NCBI GenBank assembly: GCA_020746105.1
Contig: CM036623.1
Span: forward strand, 4,436,001-4,500,000
DNA: 64,000 nt
Direction of reading: 5' to 3'
Source: Trogon surrucura
Lineage: Eukaryota > Chordata > Aves > Trogoniformes > Trogonidae
Position numbers and translations under genes: made by a program. This document shows, one piece after another, positions 24,431-38,220 of this stretch. Under the pieces are notes generated by a model that saw only the letters and a list, made by a program, of their open reading frames with translations, did no database searches and was not told where the DNA came from. Numbering within the stretch: position 1 is the stretch's first letter; each line of letters begins with the position of its first letter.

Positions 24431-27400
24431 TGTATACATAAAACATTGCACTTAAACTCTGACATATAAGAGGGATAAACATAGCTCTGATTCACTTTGA
24501 AGTTCTATCTCCTGCAACTTCAGATTTTAAAACAGAAAATCAGTTTAGCCTTTCAGGTTAAAAACTGCATATGGAGTATTCACACGTCTTAAGAAGCAAG
24601 TCCCCTCTTCTACTCAAAGCCGAAACAGTTGCACCCTGGAAAGCACAAAACCAGAGCTCATTGTTTCTTACAATTTCCTATTCCATAACTGATTCTGTTT
24701 GTTCTACATCTTCATAATTAAACATTCATCTCACCTACACTTTAAAAGTCTCTCGACGCATTAAGACATGCATCCCCAAGAGCTGCATCCACGAGGCAAT
24801 ATAATAAAGTTGAAGACAGCGTAGACGCTGTATCTTCATATCGACAGGTTTCAAAGACACAATTAGTAACATTCTATGAGTACTTCTGATCACTACATTC
24901 AGAAATTCCACTACACTAACTGGCAAACAGTTTCAGCTAGGAACGTAAACCAATCACTGCGTGCTGATTTGGTCTACAAATTGTCATAACGTTAATTTGC
25001 CTACTTTGCATTCACTGCTTTGATGATTACTCAAGTCTGTTCACTCCGTAACTATGACTTAGAAGTATCTGAAAAATACACGACTTACTGTTACCACAAT
25101 AATCCTTAAGTTACACATGTGATTCATGAAATTAACAATATTCCAAAATTAAAATTTGATGATGCAAATTTTTTTGCATTAAATATCCCGTCTTTTGCAC
25201 AGGACAAACAAAGTAAAGCAGTGCATGGGCACCTCACATTTGAGTGTTCACAGTTTGTATTAGCTCAGCTTTTGATAGCTCCTTCAGTTTTGATGTTTGG
25301 ATTTATGAAACCATAATTTGTCAGTTGGTTTACTTGACAGCGTATCTCCAATGAAATAGCTTTTTTTTTTTTAACTTTTAAAACAAAGTGTAGAATTTGC
25401 TTATGCAATGTAAGACCATGAGGCTGAATTTAATTTGCAATTTAAAGTTCTGACCACGAGTAAAAGCCAATCCCAGAGTATGCACATACGTTATTAGCAG
25501 TTATGATACTTTCAGAATTTTGTGTTAAACGTTTTTTTTTGTGAACTTTTCAATCACTAGGCTCCTAGCCTTCTCTACAGAACAACATTAGGTACTTCTG
25601 AAGCCAAGCCTGGCAAACAAGCTGTCACAAAGGACGAAAGATTACATTAGGAACCACTGATATGAGGAGGTGAAATCACAGCCCAGTGCAGTTATTGGTC
25701 AACTACAATGCAACAATTTCATCTACAGAATGATATAAAAATTGTCACTTTCCATATATTTATTGTTCTTTCTATCCCAAACACCCTGCACAGGCTGCAG
25801 GGCAAGTAAAAGTTACGTATGTGTGTCTTGTTAATTCTGTTAATATTTCACTTTGAAAGTGGAGATAAAATGTATCTCTTTTTCATGTGAACACTGTGTT
25901 TATATCCATATTCAAACGAAATACTAACAGTAGTATCGTTCTTAAACTTTAAATTAACAAGCCTTAAACTTGGGACTTTGGAAAGTCTCACCTCAAAGCA
26001 TGAATAGAGAGGGAACTGCTGAAAAAGAATTATCTCAGTCCTTCCCCTTCTGCAGAGATTAATACACACAGAACAGGATTGCAGTATATACAGATCACAG
26101 GAATCCACTTCATTGAATTTAAATAGACTCACTACGCTTTCACAACACACACATACTCACTCCAAGTGTTGTAATAGGATTGGTTTAAATTCATCTTGAT
26201 GATCAAAACAAGAATGTACACATTTGCTACCCCAATACTTTCCCTTTCCTTCTCCTCTTTCCCCAATTTGTCCTTATTTAGTTTTCATTAACTGCACAAT
26301 ATAGCTTCTTATGTTCTCAGTTTGTATTTAAGAATTCTGACCTGTAATCATTTTTGCAGGTTATTTTGCTCTTCTGTTTTATTAACAGCATGAACTTTTC
26401 AGAATATAAACCAGGTCCAGCTGAAGCTCGTCACAAAATCAGAAAGCATTTTTTCCTTCTTAAAATGTGATATTTAGAAAAATAAATTTAAGAATTGAAG
26501 CTCTAAAGTACACGAAGGATATATAAGCTGCAAATAGTTCAGGAAAACTCCAAGAGAAAAAGTATGGTGATTGGTCTACATGATAGAGTCAACATGTTCT
26601 TTAAATTGTTAAAAATGTTTTCAGTATCTGTTTGCCTTGGAAAAACAAGTTAATAGAACTTCTTGGTAAAAGCAGTCATACTAAAATCAATATTTTTGTT
26701 AACTGTTACCGGATTGGGTTTTCCACACATCTGAACCACCAAATCTCTACGACTTCAAATTAAAAAAGCCACTGCCGATTGTATGGAGGCAGAAGCACAT
26801 GCAAACCTCTGCTGGACTTGACACACTCCTTCACTCCGGGCTTGACAGGCACAAATGGGGGCCCGCTGCTTCTGGCAGGCTTCAGGCAGAAACTGGGTTT
26901 CCCGCTGTCGTATATTTGAGATCTGCGAGTTTTGGTTTAGACTTTTATGTCTTACAGAGGATTTTCCAGAACTCTTCTACAGCTTTCCATGGGAGTACCC
27001 AAGGGCTTTGCGCTCAGCCTCTCTAAATCTTGTAGGATAATCTCATTTAGAAACTCTAAGTGGAACCCCAGCGAGTACATCTACTTTACTGACTCGGTGC
27101 ATTACGTGTCTTCTTAAATGCAGGTTTCCCTTGCATTTGTGGGTAGAATCTTGCAGTATGAACTTGAAAATATCACAAGAGTGCTTGAAGACGTATCTCT
27201 CTGCTGAAGCACCACATTTGGGATGTGGGTCCCAGATCCTCCAAGAGCTAACTCATTTTGAGCATGTGGTATGCATTCAGAAACCAGAAGTGTTTGAAAC
27301 TTATTTGCTGGTAAAGGTACAAGGACATTATGGAGCTAGAATTATAATGGATCTATCAAAGTCACACTTGGGTCCTGCCCCTTCCGTGCTGCACAAGTCA

Positions 27401-27698
27401 CTAACATAGGGGATGACAGAGGAGATCCACTTTCCCTTAGATATGTCTCACAAAGTTCAAACTAATGACAATGTCTGCACCCTGATAACTTTTTCTGTGT
27501 ATTTCATAACTAGACAGTTATAAACACAGCTTAACAGAGCTTTTCACGTTCTTTATTTTTCTCACCTTTATTTCTTAATCATTATGGTCAACACGATCAT
27601 CTCATCTATTAAAAACTCTGATAGCTCTTATCAGTCTCCATTTGGAGCTCTCTCTGGAGCTTCTCATACCTGGCATGCTCAAATCTGGCTAATTCTTT

Positions 27699-28400
27699 CA
27701 CAGAATGTTAAAGGTTGGAAGGGACCTCAAAGATCATCTAGTCCAACCCCCCTGCCAGAGCAGGATCACCTACAGTAGAGCGCACAGGAACGCGTCCAGG
27801 CGGGTTTTGAATGTCTCAAGAGAAGGAGATTCCACAACCTCCCTGGGCAGCCTGTGCCAGGGCTCTGTCACCCTCACAGTAAAAAAGTTTTTCCTCATAT
27901 TTTTATGGAACCTCCTGTGTTCCAGCTTCCACCCATTGCCCCTTGTCCTGTCAGTGGACGTCGCTGAAAAGAGCCTGGCTCCATCCTCCTGACATTCCCC
28001 CTTGACATATTTATAAACATTGATGAGGTCACCCCTCAGCCTCCTCTTCTCCAAGCTAAAGAGATCCAGCTCCTTCAGCCTTTCCTCATAAGGGAGATGT
28101 TCCACTCCCTTCATCATCTTTGTGGCTCTACGCGGACTCTCTCAAGCAGCTCCCTGTCCTTCTTGAACTGAGGGGCCCAGAACTGGACACAATATTCCAG
28201 ATGTGGCCTCACCAGGGCAGAGTAGAGGGGCAGGAGGACCTCTCTTGACCTACTTGCTACTCCCCTTCTAATACACCCCAGGATGCCATTGGCCTTCTTG
28301 GCCACGAGGGCACATTGCTGGCTCATGGTCATCCTGCTGTCCACTAGAACCCCCAGGTCCCTTTCCCCTGCACTGCTCTCCAGCAGGGCAGTCCCCAACC
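27699..28400 (-). mobile_element. CR1 LINE, about 700-bp 5'-truncated copy
   Basis: The element starts at the 3' end (CACAGAATG) and runs into ORF2 with increasing coordinate. The minus-strand frames read [19 protein letters not shown] and [17 protein letters not shown]. After a one-base deletion near 28130 they continue as [17 protein letters not shown] and on to the ORF2 C-terminus, [20 protein letters not shown]. Apart from that frameshift the C-terminus is nearly intact, so it is a relatively young copy. It has the same orientation as CDIN1. Confidence 0.95.
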
Positions 28401-31400
28401 CCTTTCTTCAGGGTATCTTTACTTCCTACTTTGTCATTTCACATACACATATTAGATTCCCTTGAAAGTGCTTGTTCCTTATCCATATTGCAGAAAAATA
28501 CCTTTCCATGAACTTGATCAGTGCAGTCTGTTCTGCTCATCTCCATCCAAAATAATTTTGCAAGAAAATCTTGTGCCTATTTAAGCACGTAATCTTGTTC
28601 ACTGCGCCTGGAAAGCGGAAGACCAGAGAAAGACCTACACGCCTTTCACAGCTCTATCATCTCTCTCCATTCACTGCAAATTGTCAAATCCCACGCTGAA
28701 CTGGCAAACCACCTTTATCCCCAGTTGCCTCTCAAGGTGAGAAGTAATTCTCAAAAAGCATTAACAAAAGCAATCTATTATTTTCCTCTAAATCTCTCAT
28801 CTGCCAAAACATACGAAAAATTTAGCAGGCTGCCCATGTACTCACATCAGTGAATATTATGCTGACCAATATTATCTTATTAGCTCTTTGCACTGCACTG
28901 TAAACATTTGTCGACTCTCGTATTATACTTGAACATCAAACTCTATAGGATAAAGTATCTCCCGCTCTACAGCAAGTTCTAGCACATTATTAGGATTTCT
29001 AGGTGTAGTTTCAATACGTGTAGTAAACGTTAACTAAGATGATGTGTAGTAGAGAAGGGAAATAGTCCATTCCAAAGCCACTTCGTACACCAGCAGAACA
29101 TCTCCTGACATGAAATATAAAAGCAAGACTGAGATTCCTCACTCTCAATTCAGATTGCTTAGAGGAAAGACATAACGCATTTGTAAAAAAAGCAAATTCA
29201 CATAATAAAAATGACTATATCATCAAATTGAAGAAGAACAATGACATAAAATACCAGAATAACTGTTCCAAATTTTGTGTTTCATTCCGGATAGCAACTA
29301 CTCTGCTCCAAAATCAGCAACAACAAAAACATAAAAAAAAAATCCCCAAATACAATATCCCAGCTATCTTTTCAACATCTTTTTAATTCAAGCAAGTCTT
29401 TTGTATCTTTTAAGTATTTATATCTCATCTTGTGTAAGAGAAAACAACCTCTTTTGTTATAAAAAGGTATCAAATTATGTTTAAATACAGTTTTTGTAAA
29501 CCTTGAGAGTCAATATCATAGTCACAGTGAGTTCAATGGTTCAATTATATATCATGTAAAACTAAATTAGAAGTGCTGTATTTCAAAAGACGCTAAAAAA
29601 CAGTAGGATTTTTTTTTTTTAAATCATGTAATAAAGGCTTTCTTCTTTTTGTAATTATTTCTACTTCTTTCTCTGCAGACTTGCTCTTTAAGAAACTGGA
29701 TTACCTAGGTCTAAGGTTAATACTTCAACGTGGAGTTTCTTTACCTCAAAAAGAGCATTAAAAACTCACTTAAATTACTCCTTCCACCATGAACCATATT
29801 AAAAAAAAAAAAGGGTGTGAAACCTGAAATCTATAAATTATGAATGTGTGAGAACAATTATTCTTTTTTCCATTCCCTGCTTTTATTCCTTCGCCCACAG
29901 GCTGCAAGAGGCTTTCTACTTCCAAATTAAGGAGTCAATAATTAAATATTCATTGGTAAATAAATGCTACCGTATGATAATTATTTGCAGAAAATGATAT
30001 AAGCAAAACAATGCTTGTATGTTTTTAACATAAAAGTTAATACAGTTATTCATCACTACACATAGATAACATGTTTGTACCTCTGTTTAACTCTACTTGT
30101 TAAAAATACTTCAAAACATTTGCATTTTGTACAGTGTAAGTTTACCCTAGGTAAAAAGATGGATACACCTGCAGAAGGTAGTAGGATTGCTGCCTGCATT
30201 TTTTCCATGAAAATGGCAGATACGACCTCAACTTATCTCACAAAATGACTAAATAGCGAGGAAGTTCAATTAACTCCTATGAAATAGATAATGAATACTG
30301 GACTATATTAAATTTTAGCAGATAGAGACTTCCTCAGAATTGTAACATAAAAGAGGAAAAGCAGTAATGTGGATTCATATTTCAATTTCTTCTCGAACTC
30401 CTATTAACAATGAAAAATTCATTTTCTTTACTAACTTTAGGCCATGGAACAGAAATTCCTTTTCTTTACTAACTTTGGGCCATGGATCAGAAACTTCAGT
30501 TCCCACTGAAGTTTCCTTTCGAGTTTTCAGTTTGTCAGCAGATTTGACATTCTGGAGTAAAGCAATCCTGTGGCAATAGTATCCAGGAATTATACAGTAA
30601 TAGGTTAAAATAGATGCCATCTCCTTACTAAAAACTGTTTGAACGTTCAACTTGGTATTCAGATCCAACAGAGAGTATCAGCAACTCAATGCTAACGCTT
30701 TAAATTGTACAACATATTGTACTTTTTTCTTTCTGATAATGAGATTTACACAGTTAATTTTTGGTAAAAGAAAAAACACATAGTATACACATAAGAAATC
30801 TGAGAAGTGTTTATATATTGTCTACTGTCCCAAGGTATTTTTATGGCATTTACTTTTCTTATCAGGTCTTTCAATAGATAAATATAGAACCGCATTTCTA
30901 GAAGAGACTAGATTGAAATGCTATAAACATTTTAAAAAACAAAAATTTTTTAATCATTATGTGTATGTTTCATGCAGAAACATTTACAGACGTTATCAAG
31001 ACACGTACAATAGCTCCTAATCTCTTTCCAGGTTCTGAAACACAGACATTTTTGAGTCACCAAAATTCATTGTAAAATACAAAAAAAAGTAAATGTATGT
31101 ATTTTTATATTTTTAAACATGGCTAAAACTTGCATTTTAAAAAAAGGGCAAGGAAAATCATTGATCTACCATGCTAAGAGTAACTCTAAAATGATTCTTT
31201 TTACTATTTGCCTTTTCTGATACAAGTGCTCATTTCCCCATTCCCCAAGCCACACAAAACAAAAAGAAAAAAAAAAAAAAAGGTAAGCATTTCTAGAAAA
31301 TGTCTTAATCTGGTCAAAATAAGCCTCTATGGCTTTGGCCTACAGAAGCTTTATTAGTTTCCTGGGCTCCATAGTAGGATAAACTATTTCATGCATGAAG

Positions 31401-34400
31401 GGATCAGCATTCCGTCTTCTAATCATTGCTATTGTACCCATTACAAAGCTCCCTGAACATCTCCTATGGATATCACATGTTATCTTAATCACCCTTCAAT
31501 TAGTAACTTTACACTCAGTTCTGCCACTTCCACACTCACTGTTACTTGAGGACGATACTGAAGCCTTAACTATGTGGAGACAACAGTAATTTTTCCACCA
31601 TGAACATATTCTTACACTGAAAATGTCCGTGAATCAGTGTAACAGCTTAATACAACGGGTAATCCTCTCACAGTGCCAGGACAGACATCGATGCCCCTGC
31701 CTGTTGTGACCACCCTGTAACTTCTAGAAGTGGAAACCATTTTCCGATGTGCTTTGATAAGCAATGTGGTAGCTGATACTACACAAAAAAGCATCAGAAA
31801 TCTCTGCTGGTGCTAGCTAAACCTTTAATACCCCAGAGCGGTTTTTTATACTCTGAGTTTGCTGGTGTACTATATTACAGACTTCTGTGCATAATATAGG
31901 TGGACTCAAAGAGGAAACTTCGAAGTCTATGGATTTTGCTTTAATGTACTAATACCTGAACTCACTTGCTAACTCATTTTATGTGTCTCCCCCAAGTAAC
32001 GGTCACCTGTACCTTTCTAGTCAGCTTCCTGCCCACTTTTTGAAGATGGTGGGAGTTAAACGCGAAGGGGAATGGTAAAGGAACACAGGTTGACATCACA
32101 CTTGCAGGGGAAAATAGAAGTAATATCATCTGAAGATTAGCACTCCCTTTATACTCAAAATCATGGATGCAAAGATTGTCATACAGTGAAAGGCGTGGTG
32201 TGACCAAACTCTCTCACAACACATTTTCAGCTAAATTATAATCCTCTTGATGGGATATTAAATCATGCAGTCTAAGGTCCTTCTGGGAAAAAGAAATAAC
32301 TAAACTACATCGAGCTTTTTAAAAGCTCTCCCTTATTTTATCTCCATTCAATCAACCCTTGATTTTCCAGGAATATCTATCTAACTTCCAAAATTTACAT
32401 ACTGTGTGGTTTGACAAACGGCAACATCCACTGTTTCCCAGAATACTCGCAGCACCAGAAATCTAAGTGAAGCCTGCTATGCATCCTACCACAAATGTGT
32501 AGGTCAATTTTTGTCTCTTACAACTTGTAAATGCCTAGCAGTTTTCCAATATATACATAATGAATACTAACTGACATACAAAAAGGCTTGTTTTCCTTAA
32601 CTGCTTTCTACGGACCACTTAGATACAGCTCAAACACAGACGGAAAAACACTGGCCCAGATTACAGACAATAGCACATTGTGTCTACAATTGGAAAGCAT
32701 TTATGTAAGAAGCTTATATTTCATAAAGATAAATGAAAGGCAACTAAAATGTTTTCGTAAAGTGGAATCAGCAGAAACGTAAGACTCATGGCCTATCGAG
32801 ACCTGACTCGTGTGGTGCAAACTATTCAGGAGAAGTCAAAAAACCCAGGTGCTCCCCAGTAATTGGTATTTACATTTGTGACAAAAGCCTAAAAAGCCAC
32901 AGGAAGCATAGCTAAGAATGGAAGATCTACGTAATTCATCAGATAAAGAGTGGCACTTTTCTAATCTTTGAAAGTGGACTTTGACGAAAAAAGTATGGTC
33001 TGTTGGAAGATGAACGTATGAAGGGCTCATATGAGGAATGGAACTTGGGCAATGAACAGAAAGATTTCAGAAAGAAGAGATTGCTTCTACAGCCCCTAAA
33101 GTAATCAAGCTGAAAAAACACATGGGCAAGTGTAAAAGATGACAATCTAAGAGCAGCAAAAAGCATGAAGAGGATTATAAACATCATCACAAATTTGTCA
33201 AGGAAAAAACAGGCTGGAAAACCAAAAATCTGATTTTAAATCGGTATGATTTTGAACTGGAAAGAAATATCATGTTAGGATTGTAATCGAGTTTCAGCCT
33301 AAGTTGAGAGATCAGTTGCTCCTAAGAATAAGGACTTGGCAAGAGTTAATACTGTGGATGGCTGCTTCCTGGCAAAGTGGAAACGCTATACAGGCAGCTC
33401 TCAGGATCCGAATAATAAAGAAAAAGATTTAGTAACTACGGCCTGCATAGCGATTGTTAAAAGGTACTGTGTAAAGTCACATAAAAAATTATGCGCAAAC
33501 AAAAGCCAAAATCATCATAGGTGACCACAGATTTAAAGATTATTATTCTGACATTGGTAAACACAAACATATATGTTATTTTTGTCATCTGCTTTGCCTT
33601 AATCAAGAGCCAAAAATTCATTTATAACACTGTACACAAATGCCACGTTTTTATCAGTATCGTATGCAGCTTGCATGAAAAAGTATACATTAAAATGAAG
33701 AACAGCAATTCATGTAATGGTCAAAGACAACCAATAACAAAACCACCAAATTCCAGTTGTCAAACATAATTTACTATGTATATTTCTTCTCTTCTCTGTT
33801 AAAACAGTAATTATTAAAACTAAAGTGATATGAGTGAGTGTTTATGACTCCCTACTAAAAACCCTGACTTAAAGCAGTGTTCATTTAAGCTTAAGGTTAA
33901 AGAAAATCATGTAGAGATCTCTGTGCGATGGCCTAGTGACTTTATATCCTCTTGTCAAAGCTCAGCAGTTTTATTTGCAGTGATACATGCCGGAGAAGGT
34001 TGGAGGTTAAAGTTGATAGGAGGGCCAGCAGGAAAGCCAACCAACTTCTTTCAGAAGATTACAACCTTTAACATATTAGGATCTGTCTGCAGTTACTGCT
34101 AAATTTGTAAGTCTACATTCGTGTATTCTTCTGCGGGCTGATCTCCAAATTCCAGACCGAGCTGATTCTCCAAATTCCAAGATTTATAAAAACTCTCTGT
34201 TACTACTTTCCTGTCGTTACTCCTTCATAGTTTTTTTTATCGTTTAAGCTATTAATTTAGTTTTTGATACTCTGTTGATGCCTAGCACTTATCATTAGCT
34301 TTCAGAAGAATGTTAACAGGTAGATAAATTTTTTCCTCATTTTCTTTAGCCTAGTTTTCTCTCTCATCCTGAAAACTGAAGAAAGGATTTTCTAATCCAG

Positions 34401-34565
34401 GAAATCTGACTTGAAAAGCAAAAGCAGCACAGTCTACTGTGGACTAAATCTCTTCAGATTTCCCTTTCTCCCACTTATTTTGACATCGCTTCCTCTGTGA
34501 CGATTTTTTAAAAAAGTGATACAGATAATAATAATGATGATAAATAAAAAATAAAAATAGACCTC
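28401..34565. other. Non-coding, no gene recognised
   Basis: AT-rich sequence with A/T homopolymer runs (for example near 29610, 29801 and 31267) and the 38-bp duplication with hairpin at 30422. No exon or long repeat supported. Confidence 0.65.
30422..30515. repeat. 38-bp tandem duplication followed by an 11-bp hairpin
   Basis: Units 30422-30459 and 30460-30497 share TTTTCTTTACTAACTTT and GGCCATGGA, differing at a few positions. The second unit runs into a perfect inverted repeat, GAAACTTCAGT (30490-30500), loop TCCC, ACTGAAGTTTC (30505-30515). Confidence 0.92.
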
Positions 34566-34850
34566 TAGACATTGTCCAGTCCTGCTTAAAGCAGGATGAA
34601 CTAGAGATGGTTGCTTGGGGTTTTGTCCAGCTGTGTTTTGAACACCTCCAAGGACAGAGACTTCACAACCTCTTTGGACAGACTTCTCTATGGTTTGACA
34701 GCTCTCACAAAATCTCCTGATTCTGCTCTTTTGCAACCTAAAGAGCTGGAGCTCTCTCAGCCTATCCTTGTACAAAAGATACTCCAATCCCTTCAGCATC
34801 TTCGTGGCCCTTCATTGGATTTGCTGCCTTACTGCCTCTCTCAGTACAAT
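34566..34850 (-). mobile_element. Degenerate CR1 LINE fragment
   Basis: On the plus strand, words such as GTCCAGTCCTGCTTAAAGCAG, GAACACCTCCAAGGACAGAG and CTCAGCCTATCCTTGTAC are the complement of the CR1 ORF2 C-terminus and 3' UTR. The minus-strand frame includes MLKGLEYLLYKDRLRELQLF. It is much more diverged than the 27.7-kb and 37.7-kb copies. The terminal repeat has been lost; AT-rich simple sequence (ATAATAATGATGATAAAT) occupies that side. Confidence 0.85.
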
Positions 34851-37668
34851 CGTCGATCTCACGCTCTTTCTAACCACTTAATCTAACAGACCAAATCATT
34901 CCACAGGTCAAAACCAGTACTGGTGGCTGCTTTACTCTTACTTGTACTGAGGACACTGCAAGTATTTCCACTGACTTCAAACAGAACCACACCTCTGCTA
35001 CATCGACTCTATGTCAAAGATGATAATGTATATTCACTGTATATGCCCATGACGGCCACACAATACAAAATGTAAGGACATTTTTTTTTCAGTTATATGC
35101 ATTTGATAGCATTTAGACAACCAACAACTCTTCTCACACTATATCTGAAACATTTAAGTTGCAGGTGTACAGAAACCAGTCTACAGTTATTCATCACTGC
35201 AATTCTACAGCTTTGCATTTTAATAACTACTTCAGAAACTCTCCACGTAATATCACTGTTGCTGCACAAGAACAACATAGCAGAAAAACCTATTATGCTT
35301 AACCTTTTTTATTTTATACAAAGGTAAATAAACATCTATGTCAAATTTATATTTTTAAGTGTCAGTCTCGACTTTTAAGTTTCTCCCACTTCTCCGCTCC
35401 TTCTTTGAAACCCCAGCGAAGAACACTTGGCAAAGCACAGAATCTGCATTCCACATCTCATACCATTTAGCTGTTGCTACAATTTTAATTATGCAAAACT
35501 CAATGGGCTCTAATAAAATCTGACTAGGTAATTAATACTCTAAAACATTCAGTGTGAGCTACTGAAAGGAACGTTCTGCACAAATTCCCTCATGTCATAG
35601 AAAAGACTTACGCAGCACAGTGTATTTCTCCATAGGTAAAACAATATCCCATGATGTTAACAGCTTTTTTCATCATATCTGCAATTAACTAAAGAATCTT
35701 AATACATTCTGTTGTTAAAAAGTTAAATTTTCTACTAGTTCAGACACATTCACTCATCTGTATCATAGCAAAAATGGGGAGAGAGTTTTATAGCAGAGAT
35801 ACAAGAAATATTTATATCAATGGGAAGGCACTTTATTATTTTACTGTTACGCTCAAAAAGGACTATGATAACTTTACCATATTATGTTCAAATTTAGCAC
35901 TTTAGCTAGATTTATATAATTCAGACACATATGTATACTCATATACACACATAGATTCTGAGATAAGACTCACATTACGATGCAGATGTTGCCCTGAGAT
36001 TTGCATATGAAGGGGATTCTCCCACCACGCCAATTCCATCGACTCAGCCTAATTTTGTGGTCAGGGAGAGGGGTAGAGGCTGAGCGGGCTAGAGGGCTTA
36101 CTGCTACTATATCCTATTGGTCCTGTGGCAATTAAATAACAACAAAAAAAAAAGTCTACAAGCAAGGGTATTAATTTTCAGAGCTCCACATGATGATTTT
36201 TACGGAGGAGGGCCAGAAAAGCATGGGACACACAAAGCACAAAAGTACGGTGTGCTGTTACAACTGCGAGAGTCTCTGCCATAACAATGAGAGCACGGAC
36301 TGTTCTCTCTGAACTTGTTCCCCTGGATATTTTGCAGAGACGTATGATTTGAGTGGTAGTTTGACATGATTTGTACTTTTCCTAGAATCCTACCCTTTAT
36401 CGCCTTAACACAAGCCAAAACGCATCTGGAACTTTATGTTATTTTCATAATGTTTTACGCCAAAGCACAGAAAGTACTCCTGGATTCTTTTTCTCTTCCT
36501 TGACATACTATAAATGGTGATAGGAAAATGAAAGTTATGAGAAGATCTGTGGCTAGTTTTACTACACAAACAGAGACTTTTCATAACAGAACATGCTCAC
36601 ACATCTGTAGCTGTAGTGTGTTTTACCCTGAGTTTTAAGAAAACACCTTATCCGTTCTATGTTTGACCTTGCAATATTTTGACATAGCATCAGGCTGTTA
36701 CAGGTAGCAAATTTTAAATATGGAAGCAACAAGTAATTTGCTCGGGAGTAAAAAGAAATCAATGAAAGAATAAAGATTCAAAGCTAAATTTATAGCTATT
36801 ATAGCTTACTCTGCCCACTGTCCAGAGGCAAATGTATGAAAACCAGTTACTAAGAAGCATAACGTTTAACAGTGTAAATAAAGACCACTATTCTATCTTG
36901 GTTGTCTTATTATTTGCATCATGAAACCCTCAGCTTGTATTGAGGCCTGATGGGCTAACTATTGGGCAAACACGTAAAGAGTTACAGTCTTCCTTACAAG
37001 ATAATGCACATTACTCTTCTAAGCGTTGCATTTTGAAGTAGTGATGCAAAATGTCTACTGTTTTTAATAAAGGATTATCATTAGTTAGGAGAGGAAATGC
37101 ATTTATCAAGAAAAGTAAAAACATTTCAAAAATAATTCCACTACACATGAAAAAGTAAAAATGCGTCAAAATTAACATACTTTAAAGTAGTAATTTTTAC
37201 TCAGTGAGAGCTTAGTGTGCTTACCAAAGTTTACGTAAATCAGCAATCAGCTTACTGAAAACCAGCCATCTCTTGTATGACACATGGCAACAAAGTCATA
37301 AAAATACCACTACACAAAACTTGAGCAAGCAGAAAAGAAATCACAAGTAGAAAGGGAAACCAAGCAGACTCAGCATTTCTCTTGAGCTTGTATTGAACTT
37401 CCAAGCCCAAAAGCAGCAATCAAAATTAATGATTTTGCAGGAGTCCGTCAGCTGCAGATTGGAGAACATTAGATTGTAGAGTATATTCTACAGAAACATT
37501 GAGATACCTAATAGCCCCTAGCACAGCAGGACAACTAAGTGAGAAGGGACCCACCAGCCGAAAACAGAAAGTAGTTTGATGATAGCATGATGTGAGGCAC
37601 TTCTTCAAAAACATGCACACTATATACAGAACGTTGGCCAGAGCTAAGCGTGCACGTGTGTTGTAGTT

Positions 37669-38220
37669 CACAGAATCACAGAATGTTCAGGGTTGGAAGG
37701 GACCTCAAAAGCTCATCTCGTCCAGCCCCCTGCCAGAGCAGGATCATCTACAGTCGATTGCACAGGAACGCGTCCAGGCAGGGTCTGAATGTCTCCAAAG
37801 GAGACTCCACAACCTCCCTGGGCAGCCTGTGCCAGGGCTCTGTCACCCTCACAGTAAAAAAGTTTACGTTTTTGTGGAACCTCCTATGTTCCAGCTTCCA
37901 CCCATTGCCCCTTGTCCTGTCATTGGACGTTGCTGAAAAGAGCCTGGCTCCGTCCTCCTGACACTCCCCCTTGACATATTTATAAACATGAATGAGGTCA
38001 CCCCTCAGCCTCCTCTTCTCCAAGCTAAAGAGACCCAGCTCCTTCAGCCTTTCCTTATCAGGGAGATGTTCCACGCCCTTAAGCATCTTTGTGGCTCTGT
38101 GCTGGACTCTCTCCAGCAGTTCCCTGTCTCTCTTGAGCTGAGGGGCCCAGAACTGGACACAATATTCCAGATGTGGCCACACCAGGGCAGAGCAGAGGGG
38201 CAGGAGGACCTCTCCCGACC
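37669..38220 (-). mobile_element. CR1 LINE, about 550-bp 5'-truncated copy
   Basis: The element starts at CACAGAATCACAGAATG (3' end) and reads into ORF2. The minus-strand frame is open for 144 codons: [20 protein letters not shown], then [30 protein letters not shown] and [13 protein letters not shown]. It has the same orientation and looks like the same subfamily as the copy at 27699-28400. Its 5' truncation is abrupt, inside GAGGACCTCTCCCGACC. Small deletions relative to the other copy lie near 37797 and 37864. Confidence 0.95.

Larger units (their letters stand above)
20468..27698. other. Non-coding between two CR1 copies
   Basis: No exon or interspersed repeat was recognised. The interval contains the two TGACA-rich candidate regulatory segments listed separately; the rest is AT-rich DNA with short homopolymer runs. 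Confidence 0.65.

Noticed and set aside
27770-28117. 115-codon open frame.
   Set aside because: Part of the CR1 element at 27699-28400, downstream of its frameshift.
37748-38182. 144-codon open frame that might be read as a reverse-transcriptase-like gene.
   Set aside because: It is the C-terminal end of CR1 ORF2 in a truncated LINE copy, not a host gene.
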